A stretch of 64,000 nt of DNA from Vibrio navarrensis (GTDB lineage Bacteria > Pseudomonadota > Gammaproteobacteria > Enterobacterales > Vibrionaceae). The stretch's first letter is position 1. Each line of letters opens with the position of its first letter. A program made the translations under genes and the position numbers. The notes under the pieces are model-generated. The model saw only the letters and a list, made by a program, of their open reading frames with translations, was not told where the DNA came from and did no database searches. Shown piece by piece: positions 9,424 through 17,616 of this stretch. The stretch lies in the NCBI RefSeq assembly GCF_000764325.1, contig NZ_JMCG01000002.1, positions 930,001-994,000 of the forward strand. Reading direction: 5' to 3'.

Positions 9424-9496
9424 TTTCCCATCTTAGATCGACATTTTTACCGGAGTATGATCAATTATTGGTTTTAAGAATGAAGCCTATCATGCC

Positions 9497-10621
9497 ATGA
9501 ATATTTCCTACCGTGTTGAACTGACTTGTGAAGAAATTGCTGAACTTAACGAACTCACCAGTAAAGGTAAGCACAACGCCAGAAAGCTAAAACGTGCCCA
9601 AATCCTTTTACTGGCAAATCACAGGCAACATACAGACGCTGAAATATGTCAGCTCTTAAACACCAGTACTTCAACGGTCTATAGAACCAAACGCGGTTTT
9701 GTTGAAGAAGGCCTGCAATCTGCCCTGGAAGAAGGAAAACGTCGTGGGCAGCCGAAGGCATTAAGCTCAAGCGAGGAAGCCACGCTTATCACTATCGCCT
9801 GTACCAAGCCACCTGAAGGGGTCGCTCGCTGGACGCTTTCTTTAATTGCAGACAGGCTGATTGCTTTGACGGACTTAGAAAGTATTTCTCTGGAAACAAT
9901 CCGCTCACGACTTAAGGAAAATCAACTCAAACCATGGCAGAAGAAAATGTGGTGCATTGGTCAACTCAATGCGGACTTCATTGCACAGATGGAAGAAGTT
10001 TTGGAGTTGTATGCTCAACCTGCCAACCCCAAAGAGCCGGTCATTAACTTCGATGAGGCCATGAAGCAGATGATTTCCCATACAAGAGAGCCTATTTCAG
10101 CTAAACCTGGACAACCAGAACGCATCGATTATGAATATCGCAGGGAAGCGGTAGCGAATATCTTCCTGATGTATGACCGACATAATGGTTGGCGACATGC
10201 GAAAGCAACAAAAACCAAAAAGTTCGAAGACTTTGCTTGGTGCATGAAAGAGTTAGTTGATGAACATTACCCGGATGCAGAGCAAATTCATGTTGTATTA
10301 GACAATTTTACCACTCACAAGGCTGGCGCACTTTATCACACGTTCCCTGCGGGAGAGGCTCGTCGAATATTAAGGAAAATCACTTTCCACTATACCCCTC
10401 CTCATGCCAGTTGGCTCAACATGGTGGAGATTGAGATCGGCGTTATGAATCAGCAATGCCTTAATCGACGTATCGGGAGTTGGGAGGAATTACATCGGGA
10501 ACTTAAAGCTTGGGAGACTATGCGCAATACAGAGAAAGCATCCATTGAATGGTTGTTTGATGTAGACAAAGCCCGGAACAAACTTCACCGGGCTTATGAT
10601 GAACTAACCATTCAAAACTAA
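9497..10621 (+). CDS. IS630-family DDE transposase
   Basis: 374-aa transposase. It has an N-terminal HTH region (residues ~30-75: ARKLKRAQILLL and DAEICQLLNTSTSTVYR) and a DDE domain with catalytic candidates in VINFDEAMKQM (first Asp), HVVLDNFTTH (second Asp) and WLNMVEIEIG (Glu). The length is typical for the family. The stop codon overlaps the right inverted repeat. No frameshift is visible, so it could be active. Confidence 0.9.
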   Translation: MNISYRVELTCEEIAELNELTSKGKHNARKLKRAQILLLANHRQHTDAEICQLLNTSTSTVYRTKRGFVEEGLQSALEEGKRRGQPKALSSSEEATLITIACTKPPEGVARWTLSLIADRLIALTDLESISLETIRSRLKENQLKPWQKKMWCIGQLNADFIAQMEEVLELYAQPANPKEPVINFDEAMKQMISHTREPISAKPGQPERIDYEYRREAVANIFLMYDRHNGWRHAKATKTKKFEDFAWCMKELVDEHYPDAEQIHVVLDNFTTHKAGALYHTFPAGEARRILRKITFHYTPPHASWLNMVEIEIGVMNQQCLNRRIGSWEELHRELKAWETMRNTEKASIEWLFDVDKARNKLHRAYDELTIQN

Positions 10622-11230
10622 ATGGAAAGGGTACTAGCTTATCTCCCCAAACAGAAAGCGTCGTACGAGCTAGTTTCTTTACTGTCATTGCGTAACGAAT
10701 CGCTAAATCGAAATGCTCAGGGCGAAGCTGAGTTAGTGAGGGAGCTACCTGATCTTCTAATCCAATATACAACAATCTAAATACCCCGATAAGAACCATA
10801 TGAGTCTCATGTTTTACTCTCTTTTGATGGTGCTTGTGGGTGATAATGGCTTTAACCTCAGAAGCGAATGGCTCTTTAAAGGGGGTCTCATCCTCTTTGG
10901 ATATTTTTACTTTTTTCGCTTTTCCACAGTCTTCTGTAAAAAGAATGTTCGCAGCATGTGTAACGGCTCGCGTAGTCACTGTCGATTCGAAACCAGCGAT
11001 GTTCCATGTATATGCATTCCAGTTAACAGTATGATCAAACAATGGTGCGTGAATATTTTTAGCACTTTCGATAAAGCCAGCCATATTTTCATAGCAATTA
11101 TCGGCAGGGGTAAACAGCGAAATAGTATTTTGCTGTAAGCTTTTTTTTCGCGCAATTTGTCTTGAAGATAGAAAGTCTTCCATTTCATTTATGGCTGGGG
11201 TTAACGCCTTTTTCTCATCTATAGTATTCA

Positions 11231-12826
11231 CTAGCGATTCTCCACCTCTAAGCGTTCAATTAATGAACGACAAGCATTAATATGCTCCATTTCATACTTG
11301 CCTGGCGCAACCTCATATTTAAATAGTTCTCCTACATCCTCAAGCATGCCTTCTAACACTTCGACATGAACTTGTTTGTTATTACATGCTTCAAATTTTA
11401 GGCACGTATAACAGGAGTAAGGGGGGATTTTTCGACAGCGTCCGCTTTTTCCACAGAAGCCAATACCTACCAAACGACGTAAATTATCAGGACCAAAAAC
11501 TTGTTTATGTTTATTTGCAGCAGAGAACTCCTCCAAAGTAATCTTACCTCGGAAATAATCAAACATTGTACCAAACTGTTCTCGGTAGACTTTATCAATC
11601 TTAATTGCGAAGTTGGCTCCCAATTTGTAGTAAATCATTACATGCTGCAAATCATCATGATCAAGTAACTCCATCAGCATTATTGCAGGCGTACCACAAG
11701 CTGCTGCATGAGTAGCAAAGGTTTTGCGCAAACGTCGTGGCGTAATCTGCTCATCAAATGTGGGAAGGTTTACAGCAGATTGATAAGAATTAAGTAGGTC
11801 GATTGTACTTTGAGTTGCTTTACCAAAAGCAACAGCAGAGAAAGTGAAACGAAATTGTTTACTTCTGGAACCAACCTTTCTCTTGATATGAGGGGATAAA
11901 GTAGGCTCAGAATAAAACAGTGGTAGCTCTGTCACAGGGAGTTGAATATTTTTATCTGCTAACCATTGCTTATTGAAGTTTATCAAAGCTTCTAGCATTT
12001 CTCCGAGGAAGGTAGGGATAGGTCGAGATTTAAATCGACTACGTGGCACCTCAAATCGCTTTTTAACAGAGGGTACATTCAACAAATAGGATTTACGCTG
12101 AGTAATACTGTCAATATTTACCGCTAAATCACAAACCATCAGCAAGCGAAGTTGTTTAGGACGAAGACCTAAAGTAATAAACAGCCAAGTAGCAATCAAT
12201 CGCCAATAAGCCGCAGTTCCAACCTCAAAACGGTCAGCGTAACACTGCAACAATTTCCGTAAGTCTGCCAATTTATTAGAGGTTAAAGGACTTTTACCAG
12301 GAATATTAACTAAAATATCTAATCCCTTGGTGCGCCCTTTCAGTTTTAATTGTTCTAATGCATAACCTACATTTTTCTGAAACATAGGGAGTTTCAATGC
12401 GACACCACGTTGATACCATAGTCGGACTAACGCCAGCCTATCCTCACTAGAAGACTTACGATTATTGGCAAAATAGTAACAAACCTCATCAGCCAATACC
12501 TCCGCAAGCTCCTCACCTGAATCATCTAAAAATTCGCAGCTATTTAAAAAGTATTTTACTGCATTAAAAATAGCCAAGGCATGACTTGGACTTTTACTTT
12601 TTACAAACCACGCAATAGTGTATTTAAATTGATCAATAAGCTCCACATTGTGAACATTTAGAAGATTGAAGTTAATTAATATAGCTTCTGACTCACCTAT
12701 ATCCCATGTATCTGTTGACGTATCGATAACTCGCAAGCGACCTTTTATCTGAGAGTCGGTAAATAAAGGTGAGTATGGTTCCTGACTATCACTGTCGTGG
12801 AATATTGTAATATTTTGATTATTCAT
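11231..12826 (-). CDS. Second tyrosine recombinase of the three-recombinase operon (TnpB/GinB-like)
   Basis: ~531-aa phage-type integrase, the only intact recombinase of the three. Catalytic-domain features are Arg in GLRPKQLRLL, a box-II segment TPRRLRKTFATHAAA, and the LLDHDDLQHVMIYYK segment with the presumptive nucleophilic Tyr. The usual His of the H-x-x-R box appears replaced (PRRLRKT). The C-terminus has a Cys-rich cluster (CGKSGRCRKIPPYSCYTCLKF) like the Cys-rich tails seen in such large recombinases. Codons ATG 12829/12826 follow a TGAGG ribosome binding site; I use 12826. The gene starts 15 bp after the first recombinase stop and overlaps the third recombinase start by one base. Confidence 0.85.
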   Translation of the reverse strand: MNNQNITIFHDSDSQEPYSPLFTDSQIKGRLRVIDTSTDTWDIGESEAILINFNLLNVHNVELIDQFKYTIAWFVKSKSPSHALAIFNAVKYFLNSCEFLDDSGEELAEVLADEVCYYFANNRKSSSEDRLALVRLWYQRGVALKLPMFQKNVGYALEQLKLKGRTKGLDILVNIPGKSPLTSNKLADLRKLLQCYADRFEVGTAAYWRLIATWLFITLGLRPKQLRLLMVCDLAVNIDSITQRKSYLLNVPSVKKRFEVPRSRFKSRPIPTFLGEMLEALINFNKQWLADKNIQLPVTELPLFYSEPTLSPHIKRKVGSRSKQFRFTFSAVAFGKATQSTIDLLNSYQSAVNLPTFDEQITPRRLRKTFATHAAACGTPAIMLMELLDHDDLQHVMIYYKLGANFAIKIDKVYREQFGTMFDYFRGKITLEEFSAANKHKQVFGPDNLRRLVGIGFCGKSGRCRKIPPYSCYTCLKFEACNNKQVHVEVLEGMLEDVGELFKYEVAPGKYEMEHINACRSLIERLEVENR

Positions 12827-13095
12827 CATCACCTCAGAGTGTTACATATCGAAATCTTCATCGTACTTCGGTTCAGGATATGCACTATCCAACGCATGGT
12901 AATTTCCTTGCAAAATATTTTCTTGGAGCATTCTTAAACAACGCTGCCCACGTATTTCAGTCGAATTATAGGTATAATCTATACCTTGCTTGCTGTCATC
13001 CCCCCAGCCATTTGCCCAACGTTGTAATTTTAAAAACTCCTCACTCTCCAATGAATCGCCAAACGCTATTGCCAAATTGTCGTTAAATGTGTGCC

Positions 13096-14331
13096 TAAGG
13101 GCGGGATCGAACTTTAACCACTGAAAATAAAAGACTTTATGTTATTGGGAACTTTTCAAGGTAATCACGATCTGATCATGAAGTTAAAAATATGAGAAAC
13201 TCGTACATGATTATCATTGAGCAGCTAAAAAAAGTGAAAGATACCCGTTCGCATATCAACCAAGTGTACCCTGTTATGGAAGTGGCTTTCTTGGTCATAA
13301 CCGCCATGATTTGTGGTCAAAATAAGTGGACTGATATTAAGGATTTCGGCGAAGGAAATATCGAGTGGTTGCGTGAGTATCTCCCCTACGACAATGGTCT
13401 CCCCACTCGGCATAATATTGCCGCGATAATGAGAACTGTTGTACCAGAGACGCTCTTGGAAGCGATGGTAGGCTGGGTCAATTTGCACAGAGAAAAGCAT
13501 GCTCAGCCCATAATCAGCGTTGATGGGAAGGTTCTAAAAGGAGCGAAAGCAAGCAAACAAGAACACCCTCTCTATATGGTTTCGGCATTTGACGTAGATG
13601 AAGGTTTGACTCTCACACATCAACCTTGTGACGGTAAAGGTATGGAGCTAATAGCGATAAAAAACATGCTCGACGCTTTGGATGTCAGAGGGTGCTTATT
13701 AACTGCTGATGCGCTTCATTGTCAGGTTGAAACACTGAATAAAGTGGTTGATAAAGGTGGTGATTTCTTAGTGCAAGTCAAACTGAATCAGCCAAGTTTG
13801 TTAGCAGAGATTGATGCGCAGTTCCAAGACTATTGGGCTTTGCCAGAAGAACAACAGGAATCGTATATCACTGAAGATAAAGGGCATGGAAGAGAAGAGA
13901 TTCGAGAGGTTTACGTGCTTCCTGCCTCCTTCAGCGAAGAACTCAAAGATAAGTGGAGTGTTGTAAAAAGCATTGTTGCGGTGGTGAGAGATAGAAGCGT
14001 CAAAGGGAAAGGAAGCTATGAAACATCGTACTACATTTGCACAGACCATTTGTCTTTAGAGTTAGCCTCAAACGCAACAAGGAAACACTGGCACATCGAG
14101 AACCAGCAGCACTGGGCTTTGGACGTTATTTTCAAAGAAGACGAGCAGCGAATTTACGCTGGGGACTCGGCATTGAATATGGCTTGTTGTCGCCGATTTG
14201 TGCAGAACCTCTTCAGGAAGTCAGAAGGGAGCGTGTCTGTACCAAGGAAGATGAATAAGGCTACGTGGGACAAAGATTATAGAGCAAAAGTTCTCTTTAC
14301 ATCAGCTTAACAAAGTACGTTCGCGCCCTTA
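13096..14331 (+). mobile_element. ISAs1-family insertion sequence (1236 bp)
   Basis: The ends read TAAGGGCGGGATCGAAC at 13096 and, as reverse complement from 14331, TAAGGGCGCGAACG, giving an imperfect inverted repeat. The 8-bp target sequence TGTGTGCC is duplicated at 13088-13095 and 14332-14339. It contains one transposase gene and interrupts the first recombinase gene of the island. Confidence 0.92.
13207..14310 (+). CDS. ISAs1-family transposase
   Basis: ~367-aa DDE transposase (an ATG at 13192 would give 372 aa). ISAs1 hallmarks are an N-terminal DUF4338/H-repeat-associated region with ICGQNKWTDIKDFGEGN, the first Asp in ISVDGKVLKGA, the second Asp in LLTADALHCQ, and the Glu in HWHIENQQHWALDV. 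It is only distantly similar to the second ISAs1-family transposase in this window, so two different IS species are present. The ORF is uninterrupted. Confidence 0.9.
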   Translation: MIIIEQLKKVKDTRSHINQVYPVMEVAFLVITAMICGQNKWTDIKDFGEGNIEWLREYLPYDNGLPTRHNIAAIMRTVVPETLLEAMVGWVNLHREKHAQPIISVDGKVLKGAKASKQEHPLYMVSAFDVDEGLTLTHQPCDGKGMELIAIKNMLDALDVRGCLLTADALHCQVETLNKVVDKGGDFLVQVKLNQPSLLAEIDAQFQDYWALPEEQQESYITEDKGHGREEIREVYVLPASFSEELKDKWSVVKSIVAVVRDRSVKGKGSYETSYYICTDHLSLELASNATRKHWHIENQQHWALDVIFKEDEQRIYAGDSALNMACCRRFVQNLFRKSEGSVSVPRKMNKATWDKDYRAKVLFTSA

Positions 14332-15401
14332 TGTGTGCCTTAAACGATGAGGATGAAGATTATTGAGTTGTTTCGGAAACTTCTCACATAGAAGCTTGCA
14401 CATATGGTAGAAGGCTCCGTCTGTCATAGGTGTAGGAGCATTGAGAGTATTAAGGAACACATAAGGAGGCGCTTTTCGGGCGATTTTTCCACGCGCCTTA
14501 CGCTCATTCATTATGTAGCTGTCTAAATCAGCCGCTAGTTCCGTGGTCAAATAAATATTGCGAGGTAAGGTTTTTGCCTCTGGCGGTACAGAACGAGGAT
14601 CTGACTCTTTTGTCAGATTTTGACCAAAACGGATATACGGTGTGTCCCCCAAAAGGTGGCAGTTATTGATCCTCAATGCCATTAACTCCCCTAACCTGAC
14701 CCCACATAGTAGTAGCATTTTGAATATCAAATGATTACGAACTCTGGTACGAGATTCAAATGGGTTTTCTGGATGTGTAGGATGGGTAATCAACAGCAAA
14801 AACTGCTGCTCTTTGTCTGTCAATCCGATACGTTTTTTCGTGATTCCCGATACTTTTCTAGCATCTAATGCATCGTTGAGATCTTTAATTGCTGGAGCAA
14901 TAGCGGTGTAATAGGGATCAGTGATCAATCTATTTTCAACCGCAAGTTGACCTAGCCATGTGAAATACTCTCTTACTGCGTCAATTTTCTGCGTCAATAC
15001 ACCTGCGGAGACATAGCCTGCAAATGCTAAGACACTGTCATCACTTTCCTTATCCTCTTTTTGCTTTTTTAGCTGACGCTGGTTCTTGGACAAATAAGAG
15101 ACTAAAGAGTCAATTTCAGTAATTCCAAAAATCAGGCCCGTTTTAATACGCTCTTCAATATCTACGCCTATATAATCCGACCAGCGATAGAGCTGACAGA
15201 TATTTTTACCGAGATTCAAAACTGTTTTGGTTGCACGGTCATTTCGTTTGCCAAGTAAATAGCGAGAGATTTGATCATGAGGTATTCCTTGCCCATCAAC
15301 GACAACAACCGCCCGTTCTCCATTGTCCTCGATGCGCCAAACTTTAGCCTTGTAGCCCATAATAACTTCCCCGTCTTTACATTCCCAACCCACACAAAAC
15401 T

Positions 15402-15430
15402 AAAGTAGTCCACTTATATGCACATGACAA
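15402..15430 (-). promoter_or_regulatory. Candidate promoter of the island recombinase operon, at the right island junction
   Basis: On the minus strand TTGTCA (complement of 15425-15430) and TACTTT (complement of 15402-15407) are 17 bp apart, a plausible -35/-10 pair upstream of the first recombinase. The same region holds an inverted repeat CTAAAGT (15400-15406)/ACTTTAG (15436-15442), which could be part of the recombination site. The exact island boundary cannot be set because the left end is not in the window. Confidence 0.35.
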
Positions 15431-15451
15431 CCTTAACTTTAGAAAAACCAT

Positions 15452-15478
15452 AAAAAAAGCCCCGCAATGCGGGGCTTT
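15452..15478 (-). terminator. Intrinsic terminator of ssb
   Basis: AAAGCCCCGC ATT GCGGGGCTTT hairpin with a T-run on the minus strand, about 50 bp after the ssb stop. The island lies immediately beyond it. Confidence 0.85.
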
Positions 15479-15525
15479 CAGAGATTTCATTCGTAATCGT
15501 CTTGACAGAAATTAAAAATTCCAGC

Positions 15526-16068
15526 CTAAAACGGAATGTCGTCATCGAAATCCATTGGCGGTTCATTATACTGCGGCTGAGATTGCTGCGGGGCATGCTG
15601 CTGTGCAGGCGCTTGATATGACTGCTGCTGATGCGCGGCTGGCTGTTGTGGCTGTCCCCAGCCCCCCTGTTGCTGCGCTTGAGGTACACCACCCATCGCT
15701 GGCGCGCCGCCTTGTGGACGTCCACCCAACATCTGCATCACACCGCTGTAACCTTGTACCACGATGTCTGTTGAGTAGCGATCTTGACCATTTTGATCTT
15801 GCCACTTGCGCGTCTGCAATTGGCCTTCAATGTAAACCTGAGAACCTTTACGCAGATATTCACCTGCGACTTCAGCGAGTTTTCCATACAGGGTAACACG
15901 ATGCCATTCCGTTTTTTCACGCGGTTCGCCAGTCGCTTTGTCGCGCCAAGTTTCCGAAGTAGCAACGGTAATGTTAGCCACTGCACCGCCGCTTGGCATA
16001 TAACGAATTTCAGGGTCGTTCCCTAGGTTCCCTACCAAGATTACTTTATTAATTCCACGGCTGGCCAT
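15526..16068 (-). CDS. ssb: Single-stranded DNA-binding protein
   Basis: 180-aa SSB that coats ssDNA during replication and repair. It has an N-terminal OB fold (residues ~4-110: [22 protein letters not shown]... [21 protein letters not shown]), a Gly/Gln/Pro-rich linker (~115-170), and the acidic C-terminal tip DFDDDIPF that recruits partner proteins. The length is normal. It is divergent from qstR and galU, the arrangement of V. cholerae VC0397-VC0395. The upstream region is interrupted about 120 bp away by an IS. Confidence 0.97.
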   Translation of the reverse strand: MASRGINKVILVGNLGNDPEIRYMPSGGAVANITVATSETWRDKATGEPREKTEWHRVTLYGKLAEVAGEYLRKGSQVYIEGQLQTRKWQDQNGQDRYSTDIVVQGYSGVMQMLGGRPQGGAPAMGGVPQAQQQGGWGQPQQPAAHQQQSYQAPAQQHAPQQSQPQYNEPPMDFDDDIPF

Positions 16069-16149
16069 GATGTGCTCCGTTTAAGCTGTCGGTATTTAAT
16101 TTTAGCGCATTAGGATAGCACGCTTTGTCTGAGGTAAAAACAGTCAAAA

Positions 16150-16189
16150 GAGTGTCTGGTTTAACACTCAGCAAGAAAAGCCCCGAAGG
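16150..16189 (+). ncRNA. Possible small RNA or leader with hairpin and terminator, split by an IS
   Basis: GAGTGT (16150-16155) and ACACTC (16164-16169) form a hairpin, followed by GCCCCGAAGG. In the uninterrupted sequence the latter is completed by GCATTTTTT (now at 17443-17451) to GCCC-CGAA-GGGC plus T-run, a textbook terminator. Two consecutive hairpins ending in a T-run between divergent genes suggest a short plus-strand transcript. The IS splits the terminator. Inference only. Confidence 0.3.
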
Positions 16190-17432
16190 CAGGGCAAGAT
16201 CATGAACATTTCTTGTACAACGCAAGGTTAAATTTGACCTGAAGCACGGTCTGTGATCTTATGCTCTTCTTTTGGGGAGCGACCATGAATATTAATACCA
16301 TCAAAGCGCATTTCAGTATCATCCGTGACAAACGGCAAAGTGCAAAAGTTGATTATCCTCTGTTTGATATTTTGTTTGGGTCTATCTGTGCCGTGATAGC
16401 CGGAGGTCAAGGCTGGACTGACATTCGTGAATATGTTCTTGGCCACCATGAGTGGTTTCTTAAACAGGGACTGTTTGAAAACGGTGTGCCTGTCGACGAT
16501 ACCTTTGCTCGTTTGATTGCAAATATTGATCCTGCCGAGTTTCGCGACTGCTTCCTGGGTTGGATGAATGCGGTACATACCATGACGTTTGGTGAGGTGG
16601 TTGCCATTGATGGCAAGACTTTGCGCGGCTCCTACGATAGAGACGACAGGAAAAGCACCATCCATATGGTGAGCGCCTATGCAAGTGCCAACCAACTGGT
16701 ATTGGGCCAACTCAAAACTGACGATAAGAGCAATGAAATTACCGCGATTCCAGAGCTTATTAAGATGCTCGACTTGCGAGGAGCTATCGTGACGATTGAT
16801 GCGATGGCCTGCCAGACCAAGATTGCCAAGGCGATCACTAGCAAGGGCGGTGATTACTTGTTGGCAGTAAAGGGGAATCAAGGCAAGTTGTCGGCAGCCA
16901 TACAGACAGCCTTCGCCCCACACCGCCGTGCCCCGATTGACAAAACCACTTATCAAATCGAGAAACAAAAAGGCCGCGTTGAAGCACGTACTTGCCATGT
17001 ACTCAAGGCTAGTGAGTTAGAGGGTGACTTCTCAACGTGGAGCGGACTCGCCAGTATTGTCATGGTTGAAAATTACCGAGTTGCCAAAGGTAAAGCGCCA
17101 AAGCTGGAGTACCGCTACTACATAAGTTCAGCAGACCTGACCGCGGAGCAGGCAGGAAATGCCATTCGAGCCCACTGGGGCATAGAGTCAATGCACTGGA
17201 TTTTAGATGTGAGCATGCGAGAAGATGCTTGTCAGATTTACCGACAAAACGCGGCTGAAAATTTGGCAGGTTTAAGACACATGGCGCTTAACATGCTAAG
17301 AGCTGAGCCAAGCAAAATTAGTGTGCCAATGAAGCAGAAACGTTGCATGATGAACCCCGGCTTCTTGGAGCAAGTCTTAGTCGCTGGATTTAAGTCAATG
17401 ACTAAATTCTAACCACTCATGCGGACGCCCTG
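16190..17432 (+). mobile_element. Second ISAs1-family insertion sequence (1243 bp)
   Basis: The left end is CAGGGCAAGATCATGAAC and the right end, as reverse complement, is CAGGGCGTCCGCATGAG. The flanking 10-bp target duplication is GCCCCGAAGG at 16180-16189 and 17433-17442. The insertion lies inside a GCCC-CGAA-GGGC terminator hairpin between ssb and qstR. It contains one complete transposase gene reading toward qstR. Confidence 0.93.
16285..17412 (+). CDS. ISAs1-family transposase
   Basis: 375-aa transposase. The start is placed at ATG 16285 (MNINTIKAHFS), after GGGAGCG; an upstream ATG at 16261 would add eight atypical residues. DDE candidates are VVAIDGKTLRGS, IVTIDAMACQ and HWGIESMHWILDV, all characteristic of ISAs1. 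It has no frameshift and ends 20 bp before the right IS end. Read-through from the IS could enter the qstR upstream region. Confidence 0.93.
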   Translation: MNINTIKAHFSIIRDKRQSAKVDYPLFDILFGSICAVIAGGQGWTDIREYVLGHHEWFLKQGLFENGVPVDDTFARLIANIDPAEFRDCFLGWMNAVHTMTFGEVVAIDGKTLRGSYDRDDRKSTIHMVSAYASANQLVLGQLKTDDKSNEITAIPELIKMLDLRGAIVTIDAMACQTKIAKAITSKGGDYLLAVKGNQGKLSAAIQTAFAPHRRAPIDKTTYQIEKQKGRVEARTCHVLKASELEGDFSTWSGLASIVMVENYRVAKGKAPKLEYRYYISSADLTAEQAGNAIRAHWGIESMHWILDVSMREDACQIYRQNAAENLAGLRHMALNMLRAEPSKISVPMKQKRCMMNPGFLEQVLVAGFKSMTKF

Positions 17433-17538
17433 GCCCCGAAGGGCATTTTTTCAGAGCAGCTAAACGCTTTTTCTCTCTGACAAACTGCTCATTTACTTAC
17501 CGCTTTGAAACTCGACGCATTTCATTTCAGTCCTGCTG

Positions 17539-17559
17539 GTATTGACCTGCCATCAATGA
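17539..17559 (+). promoter_or_regulatory. Candidate HapR/LuxR-type quorum-sensing operator upstream of qstR
   Basis: The dyad ATTGA-N7-TCAAT is centred ~68 bp before the qstR start. It matches about 14 of 21 positions of the 21-bp HapR/LuxR master-regulator motif (TTATTGA-N7-TCAATAA). HapR is known to activate qstR in V. cholerae together with TfoX and CRP, so location and motif agree. The site lies on the qstR side of the IS and is therefore preserved. Confidence 0.5.
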
Positions 17560-17616
17560 CAATTTCTCACTCATCCCCCTTGTCATTAGGTCAACTTTTA
17601 TCTTTCGGAGCCACAC

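Larger units (their letters stand above)
9155..10631 (+). mobile_element. IS630-family insertion sequence (1477 bp) with passenger gene
   Basis: The terminal inverted repeats read CCGTTTCCATTTAATTCTGA at the left (9155) and CCCTTTCCATTTAGTTTTGA at the right end (reverse complement from 10631), 17 of 20 identical. The flanking target dinucleotide TA is duplicated at 9153-9154 and 10632-10633, as expected for IS630/Tc1-mariner elements. The element contains a DDE transposase and, divergently, a LexA-type winged-helix gene. It splits the third recombinase gene. Confidence 0.92.
7503..11231 (-). pseudogene. Third tyrosine recombinase, interrupted by an IS630-family element
   Basis: A ~749-residue recombinase gene split by an IS at 9155-10631. 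The N-terminal part (10632-11231, 200 codons) ends ...SVWGDKLV and the C-terminal part (9152-7503, 549 codons) resumes LAMIAGILDNNR in the same frame once the IS and one TA copy are removed. The C-terminal part carries the catalytic features: Arg in LLVGFRMDEFVGL, the H-x-x-R box in RTHQFRHLLNTM, and the nucleophile region NSAYNHQ. A Cys-rich segment (GRCRHDY...CGMHYSCLRNC) follows, probably a zinc-binding module. The start at 11231 shares one base with the stop of the second recombinase gene. Neither fragment should be functional alone because the N-terminal arm-binding/core-binding part is separated from the catalytic domain. Confidence 0.85.
12842..15360 (-). pseudogene. First tyrosine recombinase (TnpA/GinA-like), interrupted by an ISAs1-family element
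   Basis: Recombinase of about 420 aa split by an IS at 13096-14331. The upstream part has a SAM-like core-binding region and catalytic Arg (LCGVRLGELMALR), and ends at HPHRLRHT, the H-x-x-R box. With the IS and one 8-bp repeat removed the frame reads straight on as HPHRLRHTFNDNLAIAFGD, and the downstream part supplies the C-terminal nucleophile region QGIDYTYNS. The start is set at ATG 15360, preceded by GGGGAAG; a GTG at 15393 would add 11 residues. The break falls between catalytic boxes, so no active enzyme is expected. Confidence 0.88.

Noticed and set aside
10518..10631. C-terminal extension of the third recombinase N-terminal fragment (VPFPFSFEW...)
   Set aside because: This stretch is translated IS630 end sequence, not native recombinase.
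16069..16160. A LexA box upstream of ssb around CTGTTTTTACCTCAG
   Set aside because: The spacing between CTG and CAG is 9 rather than 10 bp and the symmetry is poor.
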